In this document: one piece after another, positions 25,945 through 34,442 of the stretch | Position numbering within the stretch: the stretch's first letter is position 1 | Layout: every line of letters starts with the position of its first letter | From: Plantibacter sp. Leaf314 | GTDB taxonomy: Bacteria; Actinomycetota; Actinomycetes; Actinomycetales; Microbacteriaceae | Direction: 5' to 3' | Assembly: GCF_001423185.1 (NCBI RefSeq) | Contig: NZ_LMOB01000001.1 | Location: 761,437 to 825,436, forward strand | DNA: 64,000 bases | The notes under the pieces: model-generated | Databases searched by the model: none | What the model was told of the DNA's origin: nothing | What the model saw: only the letters and a program-made list of their open reading frames with translations | Position numbers and translations under genes: made by a program

Positions 25945-27440
25945 CAGGCGTGCACGCCTTCCTGCTCGGTCGCCGCGTGTCTGCCGGGGCCGACCTCCAG
26001 GTCGGCGGGGCTGGAGAGCGTTCCGCGGATGGCGGTGGCGGCGGCGACGAGCGGCGAGACGAGGTGCGTCCGACCGCCCTTGCCCTGACGACCCTCGAAG
26101 TTGCGGTTGGAGGTGGACGCACAGCGTTCGCCCGGGGCGAGTTGATCGGGGTTCATGCCGAGGCACATGGAGCACCCGGCGAAGCGCCACTCCGCACCGA
26201 AATCGGTGATGATCTTGTCGAGGCCCTCGGCCTCCGCCTCGATCCGCACCCGAGCTGACCCGGGGACCACCATGACCCGCACGCCCTCAGCCTTCGTGCG
26301 GCCTTCGATGATGGACGCGAAGGCCCGGAGGTCTTCGATGCGGCTGTTCGTGCAGGAACCCATGAAGACGGCGTCGACCGGGATGTCCTTCATCGGCGTG
26401 CCGGCTTCGAGGGCCATGTACTCCAGGGCGCGCTCGGCGGCCGACCGTTCGTTCGGGTCCGCGATGGCGGCGGGGTCCGGCACGTTCTCGCTCAGCGAGA
26501 CGCCCTGTCCGGGGTTGGTGCCCCAGGTGACGAACGGCTCGAGGGTGTCGGCGTCGAGGAAGACCTCGGCGTCGAAGGCGGCACCCTCATCGGTCGCGAG
26601 GGTGTCCCAGTACGCGACGGCCTCGTCCCAGTCGGCTCCGGTCGGCGCGTGCGGGCGACCCTGCAGGTAGTCGTAGGTGGTCTGGTCGGGGGCGACCATG
26701 CCGGCACGTGCTCCAGCTTCGATCGACATGTTGCAGATCGTCATGCGCCCCTCCATCGAGAGCGCACGGATCGCGGAACCGCGGTACTCGAGCACGTACC
26801 CCTGCCCGCCGCCGGTGCCGATCTTCGCGATCACGGCGAGGATGATGTCCTTCGCGGTGACGCCCGGACGCAAGGTGCCCTCGACGGTGATCGCCATGGT
26901 CTTGAACGGCTTCAGCGGAAGGGTCTGGGTCGCCATGACGTGCTCGACCTCGCTCGTGCCGATACCGAAGGCCATCGCGCCGAACGCGCCGTGCGTCGAG
27001 GTGTGCGAATCGCCGCAGACGACCGTGATCCCCGGCATGGTGAGGCCGAGCTGCGGGCCGACGACGTGCACGATGCCCTGATCGAGGTCGCCGAGCGAGT
27101 GGATGCGGACGCCGAACTCGGCAGCGTTCCGCCGCAGCGTCTCGATCTGCGTGCGGCTCGTGAGGTCGGCGATCGGCTGGTCGATCGCGAGCGTCGGGGT
27201 GTTGTGGTCTTCGGTCGCGATCGTGAGGTCCACGCGGCGGAGCGGGCGATCGGCCAGGCGCAGCCCGTCGAACGCCTGCGGGCTCGTCACCTCGTGGACG
27301 AGGTGCAGGTCGATGTAGATGAGGTCGGGCGTGCCGTCCTCGCCCTTGACGACGAGATGGTCGTCCCAGACCTTCTCGGCCAGCGTCCGCGGGTGCTCGG
27401 GGATGCTCGGGATGGAAGGATCGGCGTTCAGCTGCGACAT
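25944..27440 (-). CDS. leuC: 3-isopropylmalate dehydratase large subunit
   Basis: LeuC is the [4Fe-4S] aconitase-like subunit. The 498-residue protein contains [27 protein letters not shown] and [10 protein letters not shown], which provide the three cluster Cys ligands. The ATG at 27440 has GAAGGA about ten bases upstream; the in-frame TTG at 27458 overlaps that site and was rejected. An upstream Leu-rich leader ORF and hairpin suggest control by leucine supply. Confidence 0.97.
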   Translation of the reverse strand: MSQLNADPSIPSIPEHPRTLAEKVWDDHLVVKGEDGTPDLIYIDLHLVHEVTSPQAFDGLRLADRPLRRVDLTIATEDHNTPTLAIDQPIADLTSRTQIETLRRNAAEFGVRIHSLGDLDQGIVHVVGPQLGLTMPGITVVCGDSHTSTHGAFGAMAFGIGTSEVEHVMATQTLPLKPFKTMAITVEGTLRPGVTAKDIILAVIAKIGTGGGQGYVLEYRGSAIRALSMEGRMTICNMSIEAGARAGMVAPDQTTYDYLQGRPHAPTGADWDEAVAYWDTLATDEGAAFDAEVFLDADTLEPFVTWGTNPGQGVSLSENVPDPAAIADPNERSAAERALEYMALEAGTPMKDIPVDAVFMGSCTNSRIEDLRAFASIIEGRTKAEGVRVMVVPGSARVRIEAEAEGLDKIITDFGAEWRFAGCSMCLGMNPDQLAPGERCASTSNRNFEGRQGKGGRTHLVSPLVAAATAIRGTLSSPADLEVGPGRHAATEQEGVHA

Positions 27441-27486
27441 GTCGTGGAATTCCTTCAAACGATGAGTGGACAGGCGTCAGCGACCT

Positions 27487-27523
27487 CCGCGACGAGGGAG
27501 CCTGGGTCTAGGCCTCGTCGCGG
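27487..27523 (-). promoter_or_regulatory. 11-bp hairpin in the leuCD leader
   Basis: CCTCGTCGCGG (27513-27523) and CCGCGACGAGG (27487-27497), plus-strand orientation, are perfect complements with a 15-base loop. In the mRNA the first arm lies within codons 10-14 of the leader peptide and the second lies beyond its stop. A ribosome on the leader would therefore prevent pairing. No U-run follows, so it is not a classic intrinsic terminator; Rho or translational control is more likely. Confidence 0.55.
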
Positions 27524-27552
27524 CACGGAAGGAGGAGCAGCCCGGACAGCAT
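27508..27552 (-). CDS. Leucine-rich leader peptide upstream of leuCD
   Basis: The 14-codon frame reads MLSGLLLLPCRDEA and stops with TAG. Five of 14 residues are Leu, four of them consecutive (CTG CTC CTC CTT). It starts 112 bases upstream of leuC. The ATG is six bases after an extended -10, TGGTACGCT, so the RNA likely begins at this ATG. The codons after the Leu run form one arm of an 11-bp hairpin. In addition, TCCTTC inside the Leu run is complementary to GAAGGA of the leuC ribosome binding site. This is the layout of an amino-acid leader peptide. Confidence 0.65.
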   Translation of the reverse strand: MLSGLLLLPCRDEA

Positions 27553-27558
27553 GGGCCC

Positions 27559-27567
27559 AGCGTACCA
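27559..27567 (-). promoter_or_regulatory. Extended -10 promoter of the leuCD leader
   Basis: TGGTACGCT on the minus strand; TACGCT ends six bases before the leader ATG. The 17 bases from here through the ATG are identical to those at the SRAP gene start (35259-35275). Confidence 0.5.
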
Positions 27568-27578
27568 CCCTGCACACG

Positions 27579-27601
27579 CCCGGCCTCGCCCCGCAGCCGG
27601 G
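27579..27601 (-). terminator. Weak hairpin after the DUF4333 gene
   Basis: CCCGGC pairs with GCCGGG across an 11-base loop, 20 bases downstream of the DUF4333 stop. There is no U-tract. It may separate the envelope operon from the leu leader. Confidence 0.3.
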
Positions 27602-27620
27602 CCCCCGGAGCCCCGATCCC

Positions 27621-28724
27621 CTACTTCGGTGCGTCGACCCCGACGCGGTACTGTCCCTGGTCGTTGATGACCTCGACCGCCACCGGGTAGCTCTTCGCGT
27701 TGTAGGAGAAGGTGCACTCGAACTGCGTCCCGGTCGTGGCCGGCTGGTCGCTCGGGCACTCTACCTTCTCGACGTCGGCCAACCCGAAGTCCTGCTTGAG
27801 CACCTCGGCCACGCCGGTCTGCACCGCCCCGCGGTCGAGCATCGGGGTGAACAGGCGGCCGACCGACAGCAGGGTGAGCGGAACCGCGATGAGCGACCCG
27901 GCCACGGCACCGATGACGACACCGGTCCAGAGTTTGCGGCCGAGCGGCTTGCGCGGCGCCTTCGGCGTCGAGGCGGACTGCTGGGCCGGGCCGCCGTACT
28001 CTGGCCCGGGACGGAACGGACCCGTGGACGGACCGGGCTGCTGCTGCCCGGGTCGCTGAGACGGCCCCTGCTGCTGCGGACCCTGCGGCTGCCCTGCCGG
28101 GAACGGAGCGCCCGGGTGCTGGGCCTGTCCCGGCCCGAAGGGCTGGGGTCCGGGAGGACGCCCCTGACCGAACGGCTGGTTGCCCTGCTGGCCGTTCGGT
28201 GCGCCCGTCGGACGAGCCTGAGGTCCTCCGTGAGGCTGGTTGGGCTGCAGCGGCTGCTGGCCCTGGCCGGACTGACCGTAGTGCGCCGGAGGACGGAATC
28301 CGTCCGGGCCCTGCTGCTGTCCCTGAGCCGGCGGCCGACCAGCGGGCGCGCCCGACGGCGGACCCTGCTGAGGCCACGGCCGCCCGGCCGCGTCGGGTGC
28401 GGCCTGCTGACCCTGGTTCGTCTGCGAAGAGCCGGTGGGCTGCTGCCCCGGGGCGCCGTTCGGCCGCCCGTTCGGGTACGACGGCGATCCGGACGCCGAG
28501 CTGTTCCCGGGCGTGCCGTTCTGGGCGGGGCCGCCCTGGGACGGACCGTGCTGGCCGTTCTGCGCGGTGCCGTTCGTCGGCTGCGTCTGCAGCTGCGGGC
28601 TCCCCGGTCCGAACTCCAGGCGCGGTGCGTTCGGGTCGGGGAACCCGGGCGGCTGCTGGTCCGGTCGCAGCGGTCCGCCGACCGGGGGTCTTCCGAGGTT
28701 CTCGGGCTTCTGGTCGTCGGTCAT
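27621..28724 (-). CDS. Pro/Gln/Gly-rich membrane protein with C-terminal DUF4333-like domain
   Basis: The first 260 or so of 367 residues are low-complexity and rich in Pro, Gln and Gly (repeated GQQ, PQG, QGP), probably a disordered cytoplasmic region. A transmembrane helix follows (WTGVVIGAVAGSLIAVPLTLL). The small extracytoplasmic domain at the end resembles DUF4333: VEKVECPSDQPATTGTQFECTF with two Cys, likely a disulfide. The function is unknown. Its ATG overlaps the stop of the preceding lipoprotein gene (ATGA), so it is the third member of a coupled operon. Confidence 0.75.
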   Translation of the reverse strand: MTDDQKPENLGRPPVGGPLRPDQQPPGFPDPNAPRLEFGPGSPQLQTQPTNGTAQNGQHGPSQGGPAQNGTPGNSSASGSPSYPNGRPNGAPGQQPTGSSQTNQGQQAAPDAAGRPWPQQGPPSGAPAGRPPAQGQQQGPDGFRPPAHYGQSGQGQQPLQPNQPHGGPQARPTGAPNGQQGNQPFGQGRPPGPQPFGPGQAQHPGAPFPAGQPQGPQQQGPSQRPGQQQPGPSTGPFRPGPEYGGPAQQSASTPKAPRKPLGRKLWTGVVIGAVAGSLIAVPLTLLSVGRLFTPMLDRGAVQTGVAEVLKQDFGLADVEKVECPSDQPATTGTQFECTFSYNAKSYPVAVEVINDQGQYRVGVDAPK

Positions 28725-29647
28725 TTCCGCAACTCCTCGATCCGATCCCAGAACGCGGCCTGATCGGCCGCCGGGATCACCGTCGTGTCGAATCCTGATG
28801 GTGACGTCGGCAGGTCCTCGAGGGTCGACGTCCCCGACACCTCGAAGCCGGCTTGCAGCTGCAGCGGCGTGTCGCCGTCGACCGTTCCGCTCAGCTCCAT
28901 CTTCACGAGCCCGCCCTCCGCGTTCTGGAAGATCGTGACGGGCAACTGCGTCGCCAGCTCATCCTCGCTGAACGAGGAGACGACATCGTCCGGCAGGTCG
29001 AAGAGCGTCCCCACCGCCAGCACGCTCTCGAGGGTCGCGCTCGTCGAGATCTGCGAGGACCCGTCGTTGCGCATCGAGACGACGACGCTGCTCGGCACCC
29101 CTTGCTCGGAGCTGCGGGTCGCTTCGACCGCCGTGTAGATGTCGCACGCGATCGAGATCCCGGGGAAGACGCACGCGGGCCCGAGCGAACCCTCCGTGTC
29201 CTCGTCCGCCGTGTACTGCGTATCGACGGCCACCCACTCCGTCGGGGCGAGTTCTTTGAGCTCGCCACCCAGGAGGAGCAGGTCGTAGTTGCGGCCTGCC
29301 TCGTGGTAGATGTCGACCGTGTTGCCGTCGGCCGAACCCTTGTCCTGGCTGAACGAGGCGGTCGGGTCACCGAACAGGACCACCGAGTCGTTCTCGTGCG
29401 ACTCGAGGTCGCCGGAGACGGCGTGCACGTATGCAGACCCGATGACGTCCGGCGCCTGCCCGATCTGGGCGGCGAGGAGTTCGAACCTGGCCTCGGCGAG
29501 ATCCTGCATGTAGCTCTGTTGGGCGGCGGCGTCGGGGAACGCCGAGCCTGGCGTCGTGCACGCGGTCAAGGCGAGGGCGGCCCCGCCGGCGATGACGAGG
29601 AGGCGGATCACCCCAGGGCGCCGCGTCGTCTGCAGGTGGGCGGTCAC
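28721..29647 (-). CDS. Putative lipoprotein of unknown function
   Basis: The 308-residue protein has a signal segment with a lipobox (ALTACTT, Cys at about 30). The rest is acidic and soluble, with IDTQYT-like beta segments and one CVFPGISIAC Cys pair. I do not recognise a family. Its GTG start overlaps the stop of the trypsin-like gene as GTGA, and its stop overlaps the DUF4333 gene start, so the three products should be made together and act at the outer face of the membrane. Confidence 0.75.
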   Translation of the reverse strand: MTAHLQTTRRPGVIRLLVIAGGAALALTACTTPGSAFPDAAAQQSYMQDLAEARFELLAAQIGQAPDVIGSAYVHAVSGDLESHENDSVVLFGDPTASFSQDKGSADGNTVDIYHEAGRNYDLLLLGGELKELAPTEWVAVDTQYTADEDTEGSLGPACVFPGISIACDIYTAVEATRSSEQGVPSSVVVSMRNDGSSQISTSATLESVLAVGTLFDLPDDVVSSFSEDELATQLPVTIFQNAEGGLVKMELSGTVDGDTPLQLQAGFEVSGTSTLEDLPTSPSGFDTTVIPAADQAAFWDRIEELRK

Positions 29648-30699
29648 GATCCCTCCGCCAGAGCGTCGTTGTAGAGCGTGAGCGCCCGCTGGCCGAGGAC
29701 CGGGCCCTCGAGCCAGGATCCGTCGCCGCGGGAGGTGACGGAGGTGACGTACCCGGCGCCGGTGGCGGGGTCGAGTCTGGTGAGCCAGCCGCCGCCCGAA
29801 CATCCCGGCGTCATGAGGCAGTCGACCCGGTAGCCCGCGTACCCCTTGGTGGCCGCCTGGCTCGCGCAGTACCGCTGCGACTGGCCGTCGAACGGAGCGG
29901 CGGACGGGTACCCGATCACGGTGATGCCCTCCGGTGGGGTTCCGAAGGAGATGCCCTGACCGCCGGTGACCTCCTGGATCTTCTGACCCGACGCGTTCGG
30001 AGCGAGCCGGATGAAGGCGAAGTCGTACGCCCAGCCGTTCCCGCTCGTCGCGCCGCTGGCGTCGGAGGTCGCCTCACTGGTGAACTCGTCGGGGACGTAG
30101 GTGCTGACACCCGCCCACTGGCCGTACGGCTGGGTCTGACCGTTGGCCGCGTCGGCCGGGATGAAGATGATGTTCTCGGCGAGCTGCTTGCCGTAGGTGT
30201 CCCACACGCAGTGGCCCGCAGTCAGCACGAGGTCCATGGTCGGCGCGTTGACGACGCTCGCGGAGCAGACGTAGGTGGCGCCACCGATGGAGAAGTAGAG
30301 GCGCCCCTGCGTCGCTGCGGCGAGCCCCGTCGCCGGGTAGGGGTCACCGGCGGCGGTCGGCGCGATGGCCTTGACGTCGACGTCGGGGCCGACACCGGTG
30401 CTCGGGTGGACGACCACGCCGGTCGCCTGGTCGCCCGTGAGGGTGTCCTCGCCCGGCTTGAGGTCAGGTGCCTTCGCGCCACCGAACTTGTCGTCGGTCC
30501 AGTAGTCGTTGACCTCCTGCGGGCTCGCGTCGAAGTCCTTGCGCAGGGTGTCGTCCGTCCCGCCGGCGACGTCGATGACGGGGCCGGCCTCACCCGCGAC
30601 GGGCTCCCCCGTGACCGGGATGGAACATCCCGTCAGCAGGGCGGCGAGGATCAGGACGGCGGCTGTCGCCGGAGCGCGGCGCTTCTGCTTCACGATCAC
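29644..30699 (-). CDS. Trypsin-like serine peptidase lipoprotein
   Basis: The 351-residue protein has a lipobox (LLTGCS, Cys at about 25), a linker of about 100 residues, and a chymotrypsin-fold domain. The catalytic triad is visible: His in LTAGHCVWD, Asp in AYDFAFIRL and Ser in TPGCSGGGW. It should cut or bind proteins outside the membrane. The GTG at 30697-30699 follows an extended -10 (TGCTAGCTT) by six bases, consistent with a leaderless mRNA. It leads the operon with the next lipoprotein and the DUF4333 protein. Confidence 0.88.
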   Translation of the reverse strand: MIVKQKRRAPATAAVLILAALLTGCSIPVTGEPVAGEAGPVIDVAGGTDDTLRKDFDASPQEVNDYWTDDKFGGAKAPDLKPGEDTLTGDQATGVVVHPSTGVGPDVDVKAIAPTAAGDPYPATGLAAATQGRLYFSIGGATYVCSASVVNAPTMDLVLTAGHCVWDTYGKQLAENIIFIPADAANGQTQPYGQWAGVSTYVPDEFTSEATSDASGATSGNGWAYDFAFIRLAPNASGQKIQEVTGGQGISFGTPPEGITVIGYPSAAPFDGQSQRYCASQAATKGYAGYRVDCLMTPGCSGGGWLTRLDPATGAGYVTSVTSRGDGSWLEGPVLGQRALTLYNDALAEGS

Positions 30700-30705
30700 C
30701 CGGCC

Positions 30706-30714
30706 AAGCTAGCA
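30706..30714 (-). promoter_or_regulatory. Extended -10 promoter of the envelope operon
   Basis: TGCTAGCTT on the minus strand; TAGCTT (30706-30711) ends six bases before the GTG start of the trypsin-like gene. No ribosome binding site fits, so leaderless initiation is predicted. Confidence 0.5.
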
Positions 30715-30831
30715 CGCAGCAACGTCCCAGGAGATCGGTGCGAACCCTGCCGTCGCCGCGCATCGCCCCGAAACGTCGGACGACACCGCCGCGAACCGGG
30801 CATCGCGAGGGAGGCCCTCGACCCCACGACG

Positions 30832-30876
30832 AAGAAGCCCCGCTCCCTGTAGACACAGGAGAACGGGGCTTCTTTT
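30832..30876. terminator. Strong bidirectional terminator downstream of tRNA-Glu
   Basis: A nearly perfect stem of about 19 bp (AAGAAGCCCCG through ACAG) with an AGAC-type loop lies just past the 3' end of tRNA-Glu. The plus strand continues CTTCTTTTC, a short U-run. It separates the tRNA from the envelope operon. Confidence 0.8.
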
Positions 30877-30884
30877 CGGTGTTG

Positions 30885-30957
30885 TGACCCCAACGGGATT
30901 TGAACCCGTGCTGCCGCCGTGAGAGGGCGGTGTCCTAGGCCGCTAAACGATGGGGCC
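30885..30957 (-). tRNA. tRNA-Glu (anticodon CTC)
   Basis: The 73-base cloverleaf has a 7-bp acceptor stem with one G-U pair and an anticodon stem CCGCC/GGCGG enclosing CTCTCAC, so the anticodon is CTC and it reads GAG. The T arm ACGGG-TTCAAAT-CCCGT is perfect. The 3' CCA is not encoded. Confidence 0.95.
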
Positions 30958-30973
30958 GTAAGCAACGGATATG

Positions 30974-31002
30974 AGTATGCCATACGATTTCGAGCCGTAC
31001 AA
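30974..31002 (-). promoter_or_regulatory. tRNA-Glu promoter
   Basis: TTGTAC (30997-31002) and CATACT (30974-30979) on the minus strand are 17 bases apart. The -10 ends 16 bases before the mature tRNA, giving a short 5' leader. Confidence 0.6.
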
Positions 31003-31066
31003 ATCGACGCCCTGACAGGCCTCCGGCGGGCGAGTCGGCACCCCTCCCGGCTGTGTCGCCGCGGCC

Positions 31067-31969
31067 TCAGGCGAGGACTCGGAGCGCCCCCGGCACCACC
31101 TCGACCACGACCGGGAGGGGTCCGATCCGTTCCCCGTCCGCGTACGCCGAGATGTCCGCCGCTCCGATCGACACGGAACGGACCCGCGACAGCCGGACGA
31201 TGTCGAGTTCGGTGTGCGCGCCGGAGAACACCTTCGGGAAGAGGCGGAGGAACCGCGACCGCGACACCGGCGCGACGACGAAGAGGTCGAATCGCCCGTC
31301 GGCGAGGTCGGCCTGCGGGGCGATCAACATGCCGCCTCCGATCGAGGTGTTGTTCGCCACGGCGAGGAGCACCGCCTCCACCGACTCGGCCACACCGTCG
31401 ACCACCAAGTCGTACCGGCGGGGTCGCAAAGCGATGAGTTCTCGGAGGATCGCGATGGTGTAGCGACTCCGACCGCGCGGACGCCGCATCCGGTTCGCCC
31501 GCTCGTTCACCAGTGCATCGAACCCTGCAGACACGGCTCCGACGAACCAGGTCGTGCGATCCCCGACCGTCGCGGTGCCCGCATCGATGGTGCGCGGCTC
31601 CCGATCCAGCGCCCGCACCAGCAGGTCGATGGCCGCCGCGGGGTCGTCCAACGGGATGCCGAGGCCTCTGGCGATGTCGTTCCCCGTCCCGGAGGGGACG
31701 ACGCCGAACGGCAGCCCGGAGTCCCGCACCGCCTCGACCGCCAGACTCACCATCCCGTCACCGCCGACGACGACGAGCGCGTCCAGGCCGGTGTCGATCG
31801 CGGCACGCACCGAGACCCGGAGTCCCTCGACGTCGTCCTCCTGCAGGTGGACGGTCCGGTGGCCGGCGGTGTGGAGCGCGTCGAGCACCATCGGGCCGAC
31901 CGCTCGGGTCGCGCCGAAGGACGCGGACGGGTTGATGGCGACGCCGATGCGTCGTTGCTGCGTGGTCAC
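31067..31969 (-). CDS. Diacylglycerol kinase catalytic domain protein (YegS/BmrU-like)
   Basis: The 300-residue protein is a lipid-kinase-family member. It has INPSASFG at the start, the nucleotide-binding VVVGGDGMVS at about 66-75, PSGTGNDIARGLGIP at about 93-107 and a C-terminal ADGERIGPLP. These enzymes phosphorylate diacylglycerol or related lipids; the true substrate is open. The GTG start is six bases after CAGAAT, which carries an upstream TGT (extended -10), so leaderless initiation is likely. It diverges from the metallo-hydrolase gene. Confidence 0.88.
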   Translation of the reverse strand: MTTQQRRIGVAINPSASFGATRAVGPMVLDALHTAGHRTVHLQEDDVEGLRVSVRAAIDTGLDALVVVGGDGMVSLAVEAVRDSGLPFGVVPSGTGNDIARGLGIPLDDPAAAIDLLVRALDREPRTIDAGTATVGDRTTWFVGAVSAGFDALVNERANRMRRPRGRSRYTIAILRELIALRPRRYDLVVDGVAESVEAVLLAVANNTSIGGGMLIAPQADLADGRFDLFVVAPVSRSRFLRLFPKVFSGAHTELDIVRLSRVRSVSIGAADISAYADGERIGPLPVVVEVVPGALRVLA

Positions 31970-31975
31970 GTGCCG

Positions 31976-31984
31976 ATTCTGACA
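31976..31984 (-). promoter_or_regulatory. Extended -10 of the lipid-kinase-like gene (leaderless)
   Basis: TGTCAGAAT on the minus strand; CAGAAT ends six bases before the GTG start. Confidence 0.4.
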
Positions 31985-32052
31985 GGAGCGGGGCCGAGCG
32001 AGGCCCGACGGACCGGGTTGCCCTGGATGCCGGGACGGTATTCACTCGTCCT

Positions 32053-32691
32053 ATGAGACTGACGAAGTTCGAACACGCAGCATTCCTCCTCGAGACCGAC
32101 GGCGCCAAGCTCGTCGTGGACCCCGGGTCGTTCACGGCACCGATCGCGGACGTCGACCACGTCGTGGCGGTCCTGATCACGCACCTCCACCCCGACCACT
32201 GGACCGGGGAGCACCTGGACCGCATCCTCGCGGCGAGTCCCGGGGCCGTCGTGTACGGCCCTGCCGGTGTGGCCGCCGCGGCAGAGGGATACGACGTCAC
32301 CGTCGTCGCACCGGGCGACGTGGTGGAGGTCGGACCGTTCGTGCTCCGGTTCTTCGGCGGCACCCACGCGGTGATCCACCCGTCGATCCCCGTCATCGAC
32401 AACGTCGGCGTCCTCATCAACGACCGGGTGTACTACCCCGGGGACTCCTTCGCCGTGCCGGAGGGGGTCGAGGTCGACGTCCTCGCCGCACCGGCCGGGG
32501 CCCCCTGGATGAAGATCTCCGAGGGGATGGACTTCGTCACGGCCGTCGCGCCGAAGCGGGCCTTCGGGACGCACGAGATGGTGTTGTCCGGCGCGGGGCA
32601 GAGCATGTCACACGATCGCCTGCGATGGGCGACCGAACAGGGCGGTGGAAGCTACTTCGCACTCGCCCCGCTCGACACCCTCGAGATCTGA
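32053..32691 (+). CDS. Metallo-beta-lactamase-fold hydrolase
   Basis: The 212-residue protein has the metal-binding THLHPDHW motif at about 43-50, a later Asp in YYPGDSF, and a C-terminal GTHEMVLS His, typical of the UlaG/YtnP-like branch of small MBL-fold hydrolases. The substrate cannot be told from the sequence. The desaturase gene ends 10 bases away in the opposite direction. Confidence 0.88.
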   Translation: MRLTKFEHAAFLLETDGAKLVVDPGSFTAPIADVDHVVAVLITHLHPDHWTGEHLDRILAASPGAVVYGPAGVAAAAEGYDVTVVAPGDVVEVGPFVLRFFGGTHAVIHPSIPVIDNVGVLINDRVYYPGDSFAVPEGVEVDVLAAPAGAPWMKISEGMDFVTAVAPKRAFGTHEMVLSGAGQSMSHDRLRWATEQGGGSYFALAPLDTLEI

Positions 32692-32701
32692 CCGCCGTCG
32701 A

Positions 32702-33796
32702 CTACCGGCGGCGGAAGTTCGCCGCCGCCGGGCAGTCGAACGGGTCGCGGGCCGAGAGGCCGACGCGGTTCAAGTACTCGATGACGATCGCGTAGGACTG
32801 CAACAGCGTGGTCTCGGTGTACGGGACCTGCTGGGTCTCGCAGTGCTCCCTCACGATGACGCGGGCGCGGGCGAGAGCCGGTCGGGGCATGCTCGGGAAC
32901 AGGTGGTGCTCGATCTGGTAGTTCAGGCCGCCCATGAAGGTGGCCATGCCGAATCCGCGGACGTTGCGCGAGGTCAACACCTGCTTGCGGAGGAAGTCGA
33001 GCTTCATGTCGGCGGGGATGATCGGCATGCCCTTGTGGTTCGGGGCGAAGGACGCTCCCATGTAGACGCCGAAGACGGCGAGCTGGACACCGAGGAACGC
33101 GAACGCCATGCCCAGCGGCAGGAAGAGGAAGATCGCTGCGAGGTACAGGCCGACGCGAGCGACGATCATGCTGATCTCCGCGACCCGGCCGTCGACCTTG
33201 CCCGGCCCGAAGAGGGTCTTGAAGGACAGCGCGTGCAGGTTGATGCCTTCGAGCATGAGGAGCGGGAAGAAGAGGTACCCCTGCTTCCGGGTGATGAGCG
33301 CCTGGAGCCCCTTGGCCTTCGCCGCGTCCTCCTCGATGAAGGAGATCGTGTCGATCTCGATGTCGGGGTCCTTGGTCACCTGGTTCGGGTTCGCGTGGTG
33401 ACGCGTGTGCTTCGTCATCCACCAGGAGTAGCTGATGCCGACGATCCCGGCGGCGAGGAACCGGCCGGCGCGGTCGTTCGCCCGACCGGACTCGAAGACC
33501 TGACGGTGCGAGGCCTCATGGGCGAGGAACGCGAACTGGGTCAGGATGATGCCGAGCGCTCCGGCGATGAGGAGCTGGAACCAGGACTCGCGCAGCAGGA
33601 TGAATCCGGTCACGCAGCCGAGGAGCGCGATGACGAGGAACGAGAACGTGAGGATGTAGAACATGCGGTGGCGGCGCAGCAGTCCTGCTTCACGAACCGT
33701 CTTCAACAGCGACGAGTATGAGCTGGTGACGTTCGCAGCGCCGGGCTTGCGGGGGCTCGTGGCACGAACCGGGCCGAGGATGGCTTCAGTTGACAT
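32702..33796 (-). CDS. Membrane fatty-acid desaturase (acyl-CoA/linoleoyl-type)
   Basis: The 364-residue integral membrane protein has the three di-iron His boxes: HEASH (about 94-98), HTRHH (about 131-135) and QIEHH (about 300-304). The QxxHH third box groups it with front-end and linoleoyl-type desaturases. Four or so hydrophobic segments flank the boxes (for example FYILTFSFLVIALLGCVTGF). It introduces double bonds into acyl chains, which fits its place upstream of cspA if both respond to cold. The ATG at 33796 has GGAG about 7 bases upstream. Confidence 0.93.
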   Translation of the reverse strand: MSTEAILGPVRATSPRKPGAANVTSSYSSLLKTVREAGLLRRHRMFYILTFSFLVIALLGCVTGFILLRESWFQLLIAGALGIILTQFAFLAHEASHRQVFESGRANDRAGRFLAAGIVGISYSWWMTKHTRHHANPNQVTKDPDIEIDTISFIEEDAAKAKGLQALITRKQGYLFFPLLMLEGINLHALSFKTLFGPGKVDGRVAEISMIVARVGLYLAAIFLFLPLGMAFAFLGVQLAVFGVYMGASFAPNHKGMPIIPADMKLDFLRKQVLTSRNVRGFGMATFMGGLNYQIEHHLFPSMPRPALARARVIVREHCETQQVPYTETTLLQSYAIVIEYLNRVGLSARDPFDCPAAANFRRR

Positions 33797-34171
33797 GGGC
33801 ACTCCGGAGGAATCGTGTCGACTTCCCAGCCGGGGGCGATGAGCGGACGCTCGGTCGAGCGGAAGCTCTGCAGATGGCCTCAGCCTACGGTCGACGGCTG
33901 GGGAATCACCTCACATCTCGGTATCCGCACAGGTTCCCCACGTCGAGACGGGCGATCCGGGGAAAAGTCGCAGAATTCGTCAATCCGTTACCTGTTTGAG
34001 TTCCACTTGAGCGCCCTCATGGGCTAACGTGGATCGAAGTTGTTGTGTTGCGCAGGTATTTCAAGCCGCGTTTCCACCGATGGATACGCTGCTTTTCTGA
34101 GGAGCGAGCAAAGAACACCGCGACGAACGGTCCCGAAAGTCGGGAACGGTCACTCATGAAAGAGGAAATAC
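33797..34171 (+). promoter_or_regulatory. Gene-free region with cspA promoter and 5' leader
   Basis: This 375-bp gap is more A/T-rich than its surroundings. TAACGT (34025-34030) is the best plus-strand -10 and predicts a cspA leader of about 135 bases, as is typical of cold-shock genes. A hairpin TCCCGA-AAG-TCGGGA (34131-34145) ends about 16 bases before the AGAGGAA ribosome binding site. I see no coding frame here with support. The left part (33797-33900) must also hold the desaturase promoter. Confidence 0.45.
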
Positions 34172-34375
34172 ATGTCAACTGGAACTGTGAAGTGGTTCAA
34201 CGCCGAAAAGGGCTTCGGCTTCATCACCCCTGACGACGGCAGCGCCGACGTCTTCGCACACTTCTCCGCCATCGCGACGAGCGGCTACCGCTCGCTCGAG
34301 GAGAACCAGAAGGTCGAGTTCGAGACCAACCAGGGCCCCAAGGGCCTGCAGGCTGAGAACATCCGCCCCCTCTGA
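34172..34375 (+). CDS. cspA: Cold-shock protein CspA
   Basis: The 67-residue OB-fold RNA chaperone has both RNA-binding motifs: KGFGFI (RNP1) and VFAHF (RNP2), plus the starting [13 protein letters not shown] ribosome binding site (AGAGGAA) lies seven bases upstream and a long leader precedes it. A 16-bp terminator follows. The gene is monocistronic. Confidence 0.97.
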   Translation: MSTGTVKWFNAEKGFGFITPDDGSADVFAHFSAIATSGYRSLEENQKVEFETNQGPKGLQAENIRPL

Positions 34376-34442
34376 TTCTCTGATCAGTCGGAGCTGACGA
34401 TCCGAGTGGCCGGTCTTTCCAGCCCTCGCGTCTGAGACACCG

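Noticed and set aside
27487..27523. Classic intrinsic terminator in the leuCD leader
   Set aside because: The stem is perfect but is followed by AGGTCGC rather than a U-run; kept as an attenuation or translational element instead.
28000..28640. Repetitive Pro/Gln/Gly codons resembling tandem repeats or a CRISPR array
   Set aside because: The repeats are irregular codon-level repeats inside one coding frame, with no constant repeat and spacer units.
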